From Saccharopolyspora indica (GTDB taxonomy: Bacteria; Actinomycetota; Actinomycetes; Mycobacteriales; Pseudonocardiaceae): DNA of 54,195 bases. The stretch is from positions 1 through 54,195 of the forward strand of contig NZ_JAQGLB010000034.1 in NCBI RefSeq assembly GCF_027853965.1, read 5' to 3'. Positions 38,695-52,200 of the stretch are shown here, piece by piece. How positions within the stretch are numbered: the first letter of the stretch is position 1; the number at the start of each line of letters is the position of its first letter. Made by a program: the position numbers and the translations under genes. Below the pieces are notes generated by a model that ran no database searches, was not told the origin of the DNA, and worked only from the letters and a program-made list of their open reading frames with translations.

Positions 38695-39270
38695 ATGAAG
38701 AACACCGTCGTCGACATTTCCGCGCTCTGCGACAACCGCGGAATACAACCACCGGGAACCGAGGGGGAATACGGGTTCAACGTCTGGTCCAACACCTTCC
38801 CGGCCGAGGAGCTGCCCGAGCCGGGCGGCCTCGTACCGGTCGCCGGCGTCCCCTTCGAGTTCCCCGCCCGGCCCGCGCCCGGCGGGGACAACATCCGGTG
38901 CCGGGGCCAGCTCGTGGAGGTGCCGCCCGGGGAGTACGACTGGCTGCACCTCCTCGGCGCGGCCGAGCGGCGGACCGAGGACCAGGTGCTGCTGCACTAC
39001 CGGGACGGCACCGTGCGCGAGGAGTGGCTGCGCATGTCCGACTTCTGGCCGCAGACCGATGCCCGGTTCGGCGAGCCGCTGGCCTTCCGCACGTCGGCGA
39101 TGCGCTACCCGCGGCACACGCACCGCTCGCACGCCCCCTCGATCTGGCAGCAGCGCGTCCCGGTCACCGTGCCCGGGGAGATCACCGCGGTGCGGCTGCC
39201 GGACAACCCCGCGATGCACGTCTTCGCCCTGACCCTCAGCACCGACCTGGAGGCCCGTCGTGCGAGTTGA
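38695..39270 (+). CDS. YDWLHL-type protein, longer paralogue, unknown function
   Basis: A 191-residue protein with a central GQLVEVPPGEYDWLHLLGAA, then DQVLLHYRDGTVREEWLR and VRLPDNPAMHVFALTLSTD, matching in order and spacing the motifs of the 109-residue protein at 34346. An insertion of 70 residues rich in His/Arg/Trp (RYPRHTHRSHAP) separates the two halves. No catalytic motif recognised. The ATG at 38695 has only a weak GAGTG site; ATG 38665 overlaps the divergent gene. It overlaps the next gene by 11 bp. Confidence 0.7.
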   Translation: MKNTVVDISALCDNRGIQPPGTEGEYGFNVWSNTFPAEELPEPGGLVPVAGVPFEFPARPAPGGDNIRCRGQLVEVPPGEYDWLHLLGAAERRTEDQVLLHYRDGTVREEWLRMSDFWPQTDARFGEPLAFRTSAMRYPRHTHRSHAPSIWQQRVPVTVPGEITAVRLPDNPAMHVFALTLSTDLEARRAS

Positions 39271-40264
39271 GCTGGCCCCCGTCCGCTACTGGCGGCACGA
39301 CCTCGGGCACTGCCTGCACACCACCGCCGGTGTGCTGCTGGACCACCACGGCCTGGACCCGGTCGAGGTGCTCGGCGCCGGGTGGGGCTTCCACTACCCC
39401 GGTGACCTGCGGCGGGAGGAGTACTACCTGCCCGGCGCGGCCGAGTCGCTGTTCAGCGGGCTGGCCCCGCACCACCGGATCAGCTCCCGCTGGCACACCC
39501 CCGCCGACGCCGAGACCGGCTGGCTGGAGGTGCGCGCGCAGCTGCTGGCCGGGCGGCCGGTCGCGGTGGCCGCGGACAACTTCCACCTGCCGTTCCGCCC
39601 CGCCCACCGGGACGTGCACACCAACCACCTGCTCGTCGTCCACGGCTTCGACGACGAGGCGGCGGAGGTGCTGGTCGCCGACCCGGTGCCGCCAGCGTTC
39701 CAGGGCGCCATCCCGCTCGCCGAGTTCACCGCGGCCCGCGACTCCGGCAACCCGGTCAAGCACGACCGCGACCTGTTCTTCACCGCCAACCCCATCGGCA
39801 ACCGCTGGCTGGAGCTCACCGTCGAGGACGGGCAACCCGCCTTCGACCAGGACTTCTTCCGGCACGTACTCGCCGGGAACCAGCGCGGCTTCACCGATCC
39901 GGCCGACCCGGCGACCAGCGGCCTGAGCGGCCTGCGGACCTTCCTGACCGGCAACATCGACGCCCTGGCCGACGAACCCGGCCTGGTCGACGAGATGTTC
40001 GTGGTCATCGGCCCGGTGCTCGCCGTCGCGGGCCTGCACGCCGAGTACCTGGCGCTGGCGGGACGGCGCTTCGACGACCACCGCCTGCTGGAGTGCGCGC
40101 GCCTGGTCGACCGGATCGCCCACCACTGGACCGCCCTGCGCATCGCCGTGGCCACCTGCCGCGACGACCGCGCCGCGGCCGTGCCGTCGCTGCACCGCCG
40201 CGCCCGGCGGCTGCTCGCCGAGCACGAGCTCGTGCTGGACGAGATCGAGCGCGTGCTCGGGTAG
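39260..40264 (+). CDS. BtrH-like acyltransferase/C39-type cysteine enzyme
   Basis: A 334-residue protein. Residues 12-160 fit the BtrH N-terminal domain: a Cys at position 18 in RHDLGHCLHTTAGVLLDHHG, and HTNHLLVVHGFDDEAAEVLV ADP with the likely His and Asp partners. BtrH transfers an acyl group from an acyl carrier protein to an amine in butirosin formation. Here the donor could be the AmCP or a PCP. The C-terminal 170 residues are helical and not recognised. It ends just before the AmCP gene. Confidence 0.75.
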   Translation: MRVELAPVRYWRHDLGHCLHTTAGVLLDHHGLDPVEVLGAGWGFHYPGDLRREEYYLPGAAESLFSGLAPHHRISSRWHTPADAETGWLEVRAQLLAGRPVAVAADNFHLPFRPAHRDVHTNHLLVVHGFDDEAAEVLVADPVPPAFQGAIPLAEFTAARDSGNPVKHDRDLFFTANPIGNRWLELTVEDGQPAFDQDFFRHVLAGNQRGFTDPADPATSGLSGLRTFLTGNIDALADEPGLVDEMFVVIGPVLAVAGLHAEYLALAGRRFDDHRLLECARLVDRIAHHWTALRIAVATCRDDRAAAVPSLHRRARRLLAEHELVLDEIERVLG

Positions 40265-40278
40265 GGGATTTCCCCTAC
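40261..40278 (+). terminator. Hairpin at the end of the BtrH-like gene
   Basis: GTAGGGGA (40261-40268) and TCCCCTAC (40271-40278) form a perfect 8-bp stem over the stop codon. It may attenuate transcription into the AmCP gene, which has its own strong ribosome site. Confidence 0.5.
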
Positions 40279-40369
40279 TCCCGGCCGGGGCCCCGTTTCC
40301 GCCATTCTAATTCCGTCTGGTCCTCAATCCGCCGAATTCGTCGGCGGACGATGCGGGAGGAATGCTGAA

Positions 40370-40540
40370 GTGAGCGTTCAGGCTTGCCCGGAATGCGCGG
40401 CGGACGTGTCCGTCGCCGATGCTCCGGAACTCAACGAGATCATCGAATGCGGTGAATGCGCGGGCGAGCTGGAGGTCGTCTCCGTCGACCCGCTGATCAT
40501 CGCGGTCGCGCCCGAGGCCGAGGAGGACTGGGGCGAGTGA
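40370..40540 (+). CDS. lysW: Amino-group carrier protein (LysW/AmCP)
   Basis: A 56-residue acidic protein starting at GTG with GGGAGGA 8 bp upstream. Two Cys pairs, CPEC and CGEC, form the zinc ribbon, and the protein ends EEDWGE, the EDWGE tail whose last Glu side chain is joined to the substrate amino group. In the lysine and arginine pathways and in DADH formation the carrier protects that amino group and is passed between LysX, LysZ, LysY and LysK. The stop overlaps the LysY-like start. Strong match despite its small size. Confidence 0.97.
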   Translation: MSVQACPECAADVSVADAPELNEIIECGECAGELEVVSVDPLIIAVAPEAEEDWGE

Positions 40541-41553
40541 TTCGCGCCGCGATCGTCGGTGGAGCCGGGTACATCGGAGGTGAACTCCTCCGGCTCCTCC
40601 TCGGGCACCCCGAGGTGGAGCTGGTGGCCAGCACCTCCGCCCGGCTCGCCGGCAGGCGGGTGGACGGCAGCCACCCGAACCTGCGCGGCCTCACCGACCT
40701 CACCTACAGCGACCCCGACGCCCTGCCCGACTGCGACGCGGTCTTCTTCGCCAGCTCCGGCCTCGACGACCCGGCCCGGCGGGCCGCCCAGGCGAGCCGG
40801 GCCAAGCTGGTCTTCGACCTCAGCTCCGACCTCCGCCTCACCGACCCGGCCCTGTTCGCCGCGCACTACGGCGCGCACCCGACCCCGGAGGTCCTCGGCA
40901 CCGCCACCCGCGGCCTGCCCGAGGTCGACCGGACGGCCCTGCGCACCGCGGACCTGGTGTCCGTGCCCGGCTGCATGGCCACCGCGGGCATCCTCGGCCT
41001 GCGCCCGCTCGCCGAGCTCGTCGACGGACCGGTCACAGTGGACGGACGAGTCGGCTCCAGCGGCTCCGGCGCCTCGGCGGGCGAGATGAACCTGCACGCC
41101 GAACGCGCCAACGTGCTCCGCGTGTTCGCCCCGCTCGGCCACCGGCACCAGGCCGAGATCGGCCAGGCCACCGGCCTGACCGTGCGCATGACCGCCACCG
41201 GCGTGGACGCGGTGCGCGGGGTGCAGGTGCTCTGCCGCACGCAGGTGCGGGAGGGCGTCACCGAGACCGACATCCGCAAGGCCTACCGCGCCGCGTACGC
41301 CGACGAGCCGTTCGTGCGGGTGGTGGCCCAGAAGCGCGGCAACTACCGCCTGCCCGAACCGAAGATCCTGCTCGGCTCCAACTTCTGCGACGTCGGCTTC
41401 GCCCTCGACGCGGACACCCGCGAGCTGCTGGTCATCGGTGCCCTGGACAACCTGGTCAAGGGCGGCTCGGGCAACGCGGTGCAGAGCCTGAACATCCGGA
41501 TGGGCTGGGACGAGCGCCTGGGCCTCGGCTTCCCGGGCCTGCACCCCGTCTGA
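40537..41553 (+). CDS. LysY/ArgC-type semialdehyde dehydrogenase
   Basis: A 338-residue NADPH-dependent reductase of acyl phosphate to semialdehyde, acting on the carrier-bound substrate. Landmarks are GGAGYIGGELLRLLLGHPEV (Rossmann), the catalytic Cys in SVPGCMATAGILGLRP, GSSGSGASAGEMNLHAER and the end GALDNLVKGGSGNAVQSLN. The sequence is of the LysY/ArgC family; the carrier gene directly before it (GTGA overlap) decides for LysY-like use. Confidence 0.95.
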   Translation: MIRAAIVGGAGYIGGELLRLLLGHPEVELVASTSARLAGRRVDGSHPNLRGLTDLTYSDPDALPDCDAVFFASSGLDDPARRAAQASRAKLVFDLSSDLRLTDPALFAAHYGAHPTPEVLGTATRGLPEVDRTALRTADLVSVPGCMATAGILGLRPLAELVDGPVTVDGRVGSSGSGASAGEMNLHAERANVLRVFAPLGHRHQAEIGQATGLTVRMTATGVDAVRGVQVLCRTQVREGVTETDIRKAYRAAYADEPFVRVVAQKRGNYRLPEPKILLGSNFCDVGFALDADTRELLVIGALDNLVKGGSGNAVQSLNIRMGWDERLGLGFPGLHPV

Positions 41554-41578
41554 TCCGCTCCGATCCAGGGAGATCATC

Positions 41579-42426
41579 ATGACCGACCACGTCACCGTGG
41601 TGAAGTGCGGCGGCGGCCTCGCGCTGGACCGGGAGGCGGTCTGCCGGGACCTGGCCGAGCTGTCCGCCGCCGGGAAGCCGGTGGTGCTGGTGCACGGCGG
41701 CGCGGCCGACGCGGACCAGCTGGCCGGGCGGCTCGGCGTGCCTCAGCGCAGGTTGACCACGCCGAGCGGTTCCTCCAGCCGCTACACCGATCCGGCCACG
41801 CTCGAGGTGCTGCTGATGGCGCTGGTCGGCAAGGTCAAACCCGGCCTGGTGGCCGCGCTCGCCCGGCACGGCGCCCGCGCCGCCGGTCTGACCGGCATGG
41901 ACGCGAACCTGGTGCGCGCCAAGCGCACCGCCACCCACCGGGCGGTGCTGGACGGGCGCAAGGTGGTCGTCCGCGACGACCACAACGGCCGCATCTCCGC
42001 CGTGGACCCCGCGATCCTGACCGCGCTGCTGGACCAGCGGATCGTGCCGGTGGTGTCCCCACCCGCGCTGGGCGAGGACGACGAGCCGGTCAACGTGGAC
42101 GCCGACCGGGCCGCCGCGGCCATCGCCGCCGCGCTGTCCGCAGTGGTCTCAACGGACCTGGTGCTGCTCACCGCCGCGCCCGGGGTGCTGGCGGACCACA
42201 CCGACGAGAGCACGCTGCTGCCCGACTTCCGGGTGCCGCCGGAGGGTCCGGTCGGCGCGGAGGCCACCGGCGGCATGACCGTCAAGCTGCAAGCCGCCCG
42301 CGACGCCCTCCGGGGCGGCGTGGGCACGGTAGTCATCGCCGACGGACGCGGCGGCAGCCCGGTGAGCAGCGCGCTCGCCGGTGCCGGGACCCGCGTGCGG
42401 GTGGCCGAACTGGCAGGGAGTCACTG

Positions 42427-42427
<1 letters not shown>
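41579..42427 (+). CDS. LysZ/ArgB-type kinase for the AmCP-bound substrate
   Basis: A 282-residue amino-acid kinase. It has the Gly-rich VVKCGGGLALD, VVLVHGGAADADQLA, the GLTGMDANLVRAKR segment, VNVDADRAAAAIAAAL and ATGGMTVKLQAARDALRGGV, all typical of LysZ/ArgB. It phosphorylates the distal carboxylate of glutamate or aminoadipate bound to LysW. The stop and the NRPS start share TGATG. With LysW, LysX, LysY and LysK the carrier set is complete. Confidence 0.93.
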
Positions 42428-45698
<3,271 letters not shown>

Positions 45699-45702
<4 letters not shown>

Positions 45703-46874
45703 GCGCGCCGCTGCTCGACCACGACCCGGTGCTCACCCCGGCGCAGGCGGAGTTCCGCAGCCAGGTGCGGGCCTTCTTCGCCGAGGACCGGGTGCGCGAG
45801 CTCGCCGAGGAGATCGCCGGCTACCCGGTGGGCACCGAGGCCGCGCTGCTGCCGGTCTACCGCTGGCTCGGCGAACGGGGCTGGCTCGCCCCCAACTGGC
45901 CCGTGGAGTACGGCGGTGCCGGGCTCGGCTCGGTCGAGGCGGCCATCGTCACCGAGGAGATGACCCTGGCGGGCATCCCCGACGACGTGCACGTGCTCAG
46001 CATCGACATCGTCGGCATGTTCCTGCTGCTCGAGGGCACCGAGCAGCAGAAGCGCGCGCACCTGCCCGCGCTGGCGGCGGGGGAGCGCATCGCCACCGTG
46101 CTCTTCACCGAGCCCGGTGCCGGGTCCGACCTGGCCTCGCTGCAGACCCGAGCGGTCCGCGACGGCGACGGCTGGCGCCTGTCCGGCAGCAAGGTCTTCA
46201 ACATGAAGTCCCAGCACGGCGACGTGGCGCTGTGCGCGGCCCGCACCAGCGACGGCCCGGTGGCCATGCACGGCATCACGCTGTTCCTGCTGCCGCTGCG
46301 CTCGCCCGGCGTGCACGTCGAACCCGTGCCCAGCAGCGCCAACGACCGGTTCAACCTGGTCGTCATCGACGGCGTCCGGCTCACCGAGGCCGACGTGGTC
46401 GGGCGGGTGGACGACGGCTGGGTGCTGATGAACGACCTGCTCCAGCTGGAGCGCACCGGCATCGACTTTCACGCCAAGGCCCGCCGCCTGCTCGACCTCG
46501 TGCTCCGGCGCGCGGCCGAGACCGGGCGGCTGGCCGACCCGGCCTGCGCCATCCCGCTGGCCGAGCTGGACGCGAAGCTGCGCGCCGGGCACGCCCTGGC
46601 CTGGCAGATGGTCCGCAACCTCGGCGAGCACGAACCGGACCCGGTCGCCTCGGCCATGTCCAAGTGGTACGTCACCGAGCTGTTCCAGCCGATCCTGACC
46701 GCCGCGGCCGACGTCGACGGCCTGGACGCGGTGCTCACCGCCTGGGACGGCGAGGCGCCCGCGCTCGGTCAGCTGGAGGCCGGCTACCGGTTCGGGCCCT
46801 CGCACCGGCTGGCCTCCGGCACCTCCGAGGTGATGCTGATGCTGATCGCGACCAACGGACTGGGGCTGCTCTGA
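45699..46874 (+). CDS. Acyl-CoA dehydrogenase-like flavoprotein 1
   Basis: A 391-residue FAD enzyme with the full acyl-CoA dehydrogenase fold: an N-terminal helical domain with GWLAPNWPVEYGGAG, the beta domain with LFTEPGAGSDLASLQTRAVR and SGSKVFNM, and the helical C-terminus with HRLASGTSEVMLMLIATNGL. In NRPS clusters such enzymes often dehydrogenate carrier-bound aminoacyl groups rather than acyl-CoA. It starts inside the NRPS stop (ATGA) and is followed without gap by a second member. Confidence 0.9.
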
Positions 46875-47908
46875 TGACCGCCGTCGCCGAACTCTTCCAC
46901 CCCGACCTCAACCCGACCCTGCGCAGGCTGGGCGAGCGGCCCAAGGGCGCGGGCCGGGCCAGACCGTCCGAAGAGGACAGCCAGGTGCGCGAGACGGTGT
47001 GGGCCACTCTCGCCGAGCTGGACGGGTTGCGCGGCCCCGGGCTGCTCGACACCGCCGAGCTGATGGGGCCCGGCCTGTACCAGAGTCCGTTCCTGGACAC
47101 CGTTTTCGCCGCCGAGCTGCTCGCCGCGGACGGGCGCTTCGGCGCCGAGCTCGACCGCATCGCCACCGGGGAGCTGACGCTGGCCGTCGCGATGCGCGAG
47201 CACGGCACCGACGAACCCGACCAGCCGGCCGAGCTGACCGTGGCGGAGGGCCGGGTCACCGGTGTGCGCCGGTTCGTCGCCTTCGCCGCCGACGTGGACC
47301 ACCTGCTCGTCGTCGGCGGCCCGGAACCGGTGCTGGCCCTGGTGCCCGTGCGGCAGCCGGGCGTGCGCACCCGCAGGCAGGACGACCTCGGCCGCGGCGA
47401 CCTCTACGAGGTGGTCCTGACCGGTGCGCAGGCCCAGCTGCTCACCTCGGGCGGGCATTACGCCACCGCGCTGGCGAACGCGCGGCTGCGGCTGGCCGCG
47501 CACCTGGCCGGGATCGCGCGCGGCGCCGTGGAGCTGTCCACCGCGCACCTGAAAGACCGGCAGGCCTTCGGTGCGCCCCTGGCCCGCCAGCAGGTCCTGG
47601 CGCACCGGCTGGCCGCGCTCGCCGCGCGCACCACCGCCGTGCTGACCTTCGCCCGCACCGCCGACCGGGCCGCCGGGGCCGGTGCGGACGTGCGAATGCC
47701 CGCGGCGCAGGCGTTGTTCCTGGCCGCCGACCTGGCCCGCGAGGCGGCCGCCGAGGCCGTGCACCTGCACGGTGCGCGCGGGCTGACCGAGGAGTGCGAC
47801 GCGAGCGTCTTCCACCGCCGGGCCGCGGTCGCCGCACTCACCCTCGGCACCCCGGCCGGGCTGCGCCGCCTGGCCGCCACCTTGCTCGCGAACGCACACA
47901 CGGTTTGA
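46874..47908 (+). CDS. Acyl-CoA dehydrogenase-like protein 2 (short, divergent)
   Basis: A 344-residue partner of the preceding gene (TGATG overlap). The N-terminal half is divergent, lacking the usual TEPGAGSD loop. The C-terminal half keeps the pattern ARGAVELSTAHLKDRQAFGAPLARQQ and EAVHLHGARGLTEECD, typical of the family's C-terminal domain. It may be a catalytically weak subunit forming a heteromer with protein 1, as in other paired acyl-CoA dehydrogenases. Confidence 0.85.
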   Translation: MTAVAELFHPDLNPTLRRLGERPKGAGRARPSEEDSQVRETVWATLAELDGLRGPGLLDTAELMGPGLYQSPFLDTVFAAELLAADGRFGAELDRIATGELTLAVAMREHGTDEPDQPAELTVAEGRVTGVRRFVAFAADVDHLLVVGGPEPVLALVPVRQPGVRTRRQDDLGRGDLYEVVLTGAQAQLLTSGGHYATALANARLRLAAHLAGIARGAVELSTAHLKDRQAFGAPLARQQVLAHRLAALAARTTAVLTFARTADRAAGAGADVRMPAAQALFLAADLAREAAAEAVHLHGARGLTEECDASVFHRRAAVAALTLGTPAGLRRLAATLLANAHTV

Positions 47909-47920
47909 GACGGAGACGTT

Positions 47921-49273
47921 GTGACGACCCCAGCCACCGACCCGGTGCCCCTGCTCCAGGAGCTGATCCGGATCAACACCACCAACCCGCCCGGTGACGA
48001 GGGCGCCTGCGTGGCGCACATCGCCGAGATCCTGGCCCAGTGCCCGGAGGTCGACGTCCAGGTCCTGGGCCCCGACGACAACCGCACGAACCTCGTCGCC
48101 CGCTTCCCCGGCCGGGGCGAGGCGGCCCCGCTGCTGCTGCACGGCCACTCCGACGTCGTCCCGGTGACCGGCCAGGACTGGCTCTACCCGCCCTTCGAAG
48201 GCCTGCTCGTCAACGGCGAGGTGTGGGGCCGGGGCGCGATCGACATGAAGGGCGGGCTGGCCATGATGCTCTCCGCCCTGATGCGCTTGCGCGAGGCCGG
48301 GGAGCGCCCCGCCGGGGACGTGGTGCTGGCCGTCGTGGCCGACGAGGAGAACGGCAGCCGCGTCGGCGCCGGGTACCTGATGAACAACCACCCGGAGCTC
48401 TTCGACGGCATCCGCTGCGCGATCGGCGAGGAAGGCGGCGCGGGCATCGAGCTCGGCGGCTGCCGCTTCCACCCGGTCGTGGTCGCGGAGAAGCGGGCGT
48501 GCTGGCTGCGCATCACGCTGCGCGGCCCGAGCGGCCACGGTTCGCGCCTGGCCCCGCCGGACAGCGCGGTGGCCAAGCTCGGCCGCTTGCTCACCGTGCT
48601 CAGCGGGGTGCGCCTGCCCCGCCACCAGACCGACGCCGCCGACCGCATGCTGGCCGCGCTGGCCGCGGCGCTGCCGGAACCGCTGGACGAGGCGGTGCGC
48701 AGGCTGCGCGCCGACCGCGTCCGCGACAACATCCCGGCCGGTCTGCCGCTGGAGGAGGCGCTGTACCTGGATTCGGTGCTGCGCCACACGATCAACCCGA
48801 CCGTGGTGCGCACCACCGAGAAGATCAACGTGGTGCCGGGCGAGATCTCGGTGGACCTGGACGGTCGCATCCTGCCCGGCGAGTTCTCGGTGGCCGACTT
48901 CACCGCCGAGCTGCGCGAGCTGATCGGCGAGGACGTCCAGGTGGACCTGCTGCTGGAGGGCTCGAAGGTCGAACCGGCCGCGCTGGCCGAGCCCGAGTTC
49001 GGCGACTTCTACGACTGCCTGGTCGAGATCCTCACCAAGGCCGACCCGGACGCCGTGCCGCTGCCGATGATCACCCCGGCGTCCACCGACGCGCGGCTGT
49101 TCGCCCAGCTGGGCATCCGCTGCTACGGCTGGCTGCCCATGAAGCTCCCGGCGGGCACCGACTACCGCAGCCTGCTGCACCGCGCGAACGAGCGCATCCC
49201 CGTGGAGGCCCTCGAGTTCGGCACGCAGTGCCTGACCGAGCTGCTCCGCACCTACCGGTACACCAACTGCTAG
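47921..49273 (+). CDS. M20-family metallopeptidase/deacylase
   Basis: A 450-residue zinc hydrolase of the ArgE/DapE/acylase group, larger than the LysK-like enzyme. Motifs are LLLHGHSDVVPV, GRGAIDMKGGLAMMLSAL (metal Asp) and VADEENGSRVG (catalytic Glu), with a dimerisation domain between. It starts at GTG 12 bp after the dehydrogenase stop. It might remove a protecting acyl group from the peptide or act on another precursor; the substrate is unknown. Confidence 0.88.
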   Translation: MTTPATDPVPLLQELIRINTTNPPGDEGACVAHIAEILAQCPEVDVQVLGPDDNRTNLVARFPGRGEAAPLLLHGHSDVVPVTGQDWLYPPFEGLLVNGEVWGRGAIDMKGGLAMMLSALMRLREAGERPAGDVVLAVVADEENGSRVGAGYLMNNHPELFDGIRCAIGEEGGAGIELGGCRFHPVVVAEKRACWLRITLRGPSGHGSRLAPPDSAVAKLGRLLTVLSGVRLPRHQTDAADRMLAALAAALPEPLDEAVRRLRADRVRDNIPAGLPLEEALYLDSVLRHTINPTVVRTTEKINVVPGEISVDLDGRILPGEFSVADFTAELRELIGEDVQVDLLLEGSKVEPAALAEPEFGDFYDCLVEILTKADPDAVPLPMITPASTDARLFAQLGIRCYGWLPMKLPAGTDYRSLLHRANERIPVEALEFGTQCLTELLRTYRYTNC

Positions 49274-49285
49274 GGAGCCCCTGCC

Positions 49286-52200
49286 ATGCGATCGGCCTGG
49301 TTGAGCGAGGACCGCAAGGCCCTGCTGCGTCAGCTGCAACAGCGCAAGGGCCTCGGCGGCGCCGTGCCCAGGATCGAGGCCCGCCCCGACCCGACCGCGC
49401 CCGCCCCGCTGTCCCACGGTCAGCGCAGGCTCTGGTTCTTCGACCGCCTCCAGCCGGGCAGCGCGCTGTACAACGTGGCCGGGGGCGTCCGCTTCCGCGG
49501 CGCCCTCGACCGCGGTGCGCTCCGGCGCGCCCTCACCGCGATCCTGACCCGGCACGAGGTGCTGCGCACGACCTACCGCGCCGACGACACCGGTGGTGCG
49601 GTAGCGGTCGTCGGCCCGGTACCGCCCGTCGAGCTGCCGGTGTCCGATGTGGACGATGTGATGGCCGAGGCGCGCCGTCTGGCGGTGGAGCCGTTCGACC
49701 TGGCCACCGGTCCGGTGCTGCGCGCCCACCTGCTGCGCGTCGCCGCGGACGACCACCTGCTGGTGCTCAACGTGCACCACATCGCTTGCGACGGCTGGTC
49801 TTTGGAGGTCCTGCTGCGCGAACTGGTCGCCTGCTACGGCGATCCCGAGGCCCCGCTCGCCGAGCTGCCCGTGCAGTACGCCGACTACGCGGCCTGGCAG
49901 CAGGAGTGGCTGGCCTCCCCGGCGGGCGACGCGCAGCTCGCCCACTGGCGCGACCGCCTCGCCGGTGCGCCGCTGCTCGAGGTGCCCGCCGACCGCGCCC
50001 GCCCCGCCGAACCCGGCTTCGCCGGCGGCGCGCACACCTTCAGCCTGACCCCCGAGACCGGGCGCGCGCTGACCGCGCTGGCCGAGGCCGAGCGCACCAC
50101 GCCGTTCGTGGTCGCGCTGACCGCCTTCGCCGCCGTGCTCGGCCGCTGGGCCGGGCAGGAGGACCTGGTCATCGGCATGCCCGTCGCGGGTCGTTCCCGC
50201 GCCGAGGTCGCGCCCCTGGTCGGGTTCTTCGTCAACACCTTGCCGCTGCGCCTGGACCTCTCCGGCGACCCGACCGTCCGGGACCTGCTGCGCCAGGTCC
50301 GCTCGGCGGTGCTCGACGCCCGCTCCAACGCCGACATCCCGTTCGACCACCTGGTGGAGAAGCTGCGCCCGGCCCGCGACGCCGGTGGCCGAACCCCGCT
50401 GGTGCGGCACCTGTTCCAGACCGACGAGGCCCCGTTCCAGCGGGTCACCGCGGGCGCGGTCGAGCTGGAGGTGGTGCCGCTGACCACCGGGACCGCCAAG
50501 TTCGACCTCAACGTGGACCTCACCCCGCTGCCGGACGGCGGCTGGACCGGGCAGGTCGAGCACAGCCGCGAGCTGTACGCCGACGAGACCGCAGCCCGGC
50601 TCACCGACAGCCTGCGGCTGGTGCTCTCCGCGCTGGAGCCCGAGCTGCCGGTGTCGCGGTTGCCGCTGCTCACCGACGAGCACCGCGCCGAGGTGGTCGA
50701 CCGGCTGAGCGGTGCCTCGGTGCCCGCGCTGCGCTCCGGGCCGGTCACCCTGCACGGGCACGTCGAAGCCCAGGTCGACGCCACCCCGGACGCCGAGGCC
50801 GTGCGCTTCGAGGACACCGCGATCAGCTACGCCGAGCTGGACCGCCGCGCCAACCAGCTCGCGCACCTGCTGCGCTCGCGCGGCGTCGGCCCGGACACCG
50901 TGGTCGGCGTGTGCCTGCCCAGGAGCATCGAGCTGCTGGTGGCGCTGGTCGCCGTGCTCAAGGCGGGCGGCGCGTACCTGCCGCTGGAGACCGGCTACCC
51001 GGCCGCGCGCCTGGAGCTCATGCTCGCCGACGCGCGCGCCGCCGTGGTGATCGGCGACAGCACGTCATCCACAGTGGACGGTGTCGAGCTGATCTGCCCG
51101 CAGCGGGACGCCGCGCTGATCGCCGCCCAGCCGCAGACCCGGCCCGCCGTCGAGGTGTCCGAGCGCGACCTCGCCTACGTGATCTTCACCTCCGGGTCGA
51201 CCGGCCGCCCCAAGGGCGCGATGAACGAGCACCGGGGCGCGCTCAACCGCATCCTGTGGATGCACCAGGCCTTCCCGATCGAGCCCGGCGAGGGCGTGCT
51301 GCAGAAGACGCCGATCGGCTTCGACGTGTCGGTGTGGGAGCTGTTCTGGCCGCTGATGGTCGGCGCCCGCGTGGTGCTCGCCCGGCCCGGCGGCCACGGC
51401 GACCCGGACTACCTGGCCGGGCTGATCGAATCCGCGTCGATCACCACCGCGCACTTCGTGCCGTCCATGCTGGCCGCCTTCCTCACCGCGCCCGGCCTCG
51501 CCCGCGCCGGCGCGCTGCGGCGCATCGTGTGCAGCGGCGAGGAGCTGCCCGCGAGCCTGGTCGACGACTGCGCGCGGCTGCTGCCGGACGTGCCGGTGTT
51601 CAACCTGTACGGCCCGACCGAAGCCGCGATCGACGTCACCTGGTACGACTGCCGCGACGGCTACGGCCACCGGGTGCCGATCGGCTTCCCGGTGGACGGC
51701 GCCCGGATCCACCTGGTGGACGAGCACCTCGCGCCGGTGCCCGCGGGCATGCCCGGTGAGCTGCTGATCGGCGGCGTGCCGGTGTGCCGGGGCTACCGCG
51801 ACCGCCCGGCGCTCACCGCCTCCCGGTTCATCCCGGACCCGTTCGGCGCCCCGGGCGAGCGCCTGTACCGCACCGGCGACCTGGCGCGCCGCCGCCCGGA
51901 CGGCGCGGTCGAGTACCTGGGCCGCATCGACGACCAGGTGAAGCTGCGCGGCATGCGCATCGAGCTGGGCGAGATCGAGGCCGCGCTGACCGCGCTGCCG
52001 GGCGTGGACTCGGCGGTGGCCGGGCTGCACACCGCGCACACCGGCCCGCGCCTGGCGGCCTGGCTGCGCGCGTCGCCGGAGCCCGACCTGGGCCGGGTGC
52101 GCGCGGCGCTGCGGGAGAAGCTGCCCGCGCACATGGTGCCCACCGATCTCGTGCTGGTCGACGAGTGGCCGTTGAGCCCCAACGGCAAGCTCGACCGCCG

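Noticed and set aside
46784..50866. 1360-codon minus-strand open frame
   Set aside because: Antisense to the dehydrogenase, M20 and NRPS genes; no domain, low-complexity composition.
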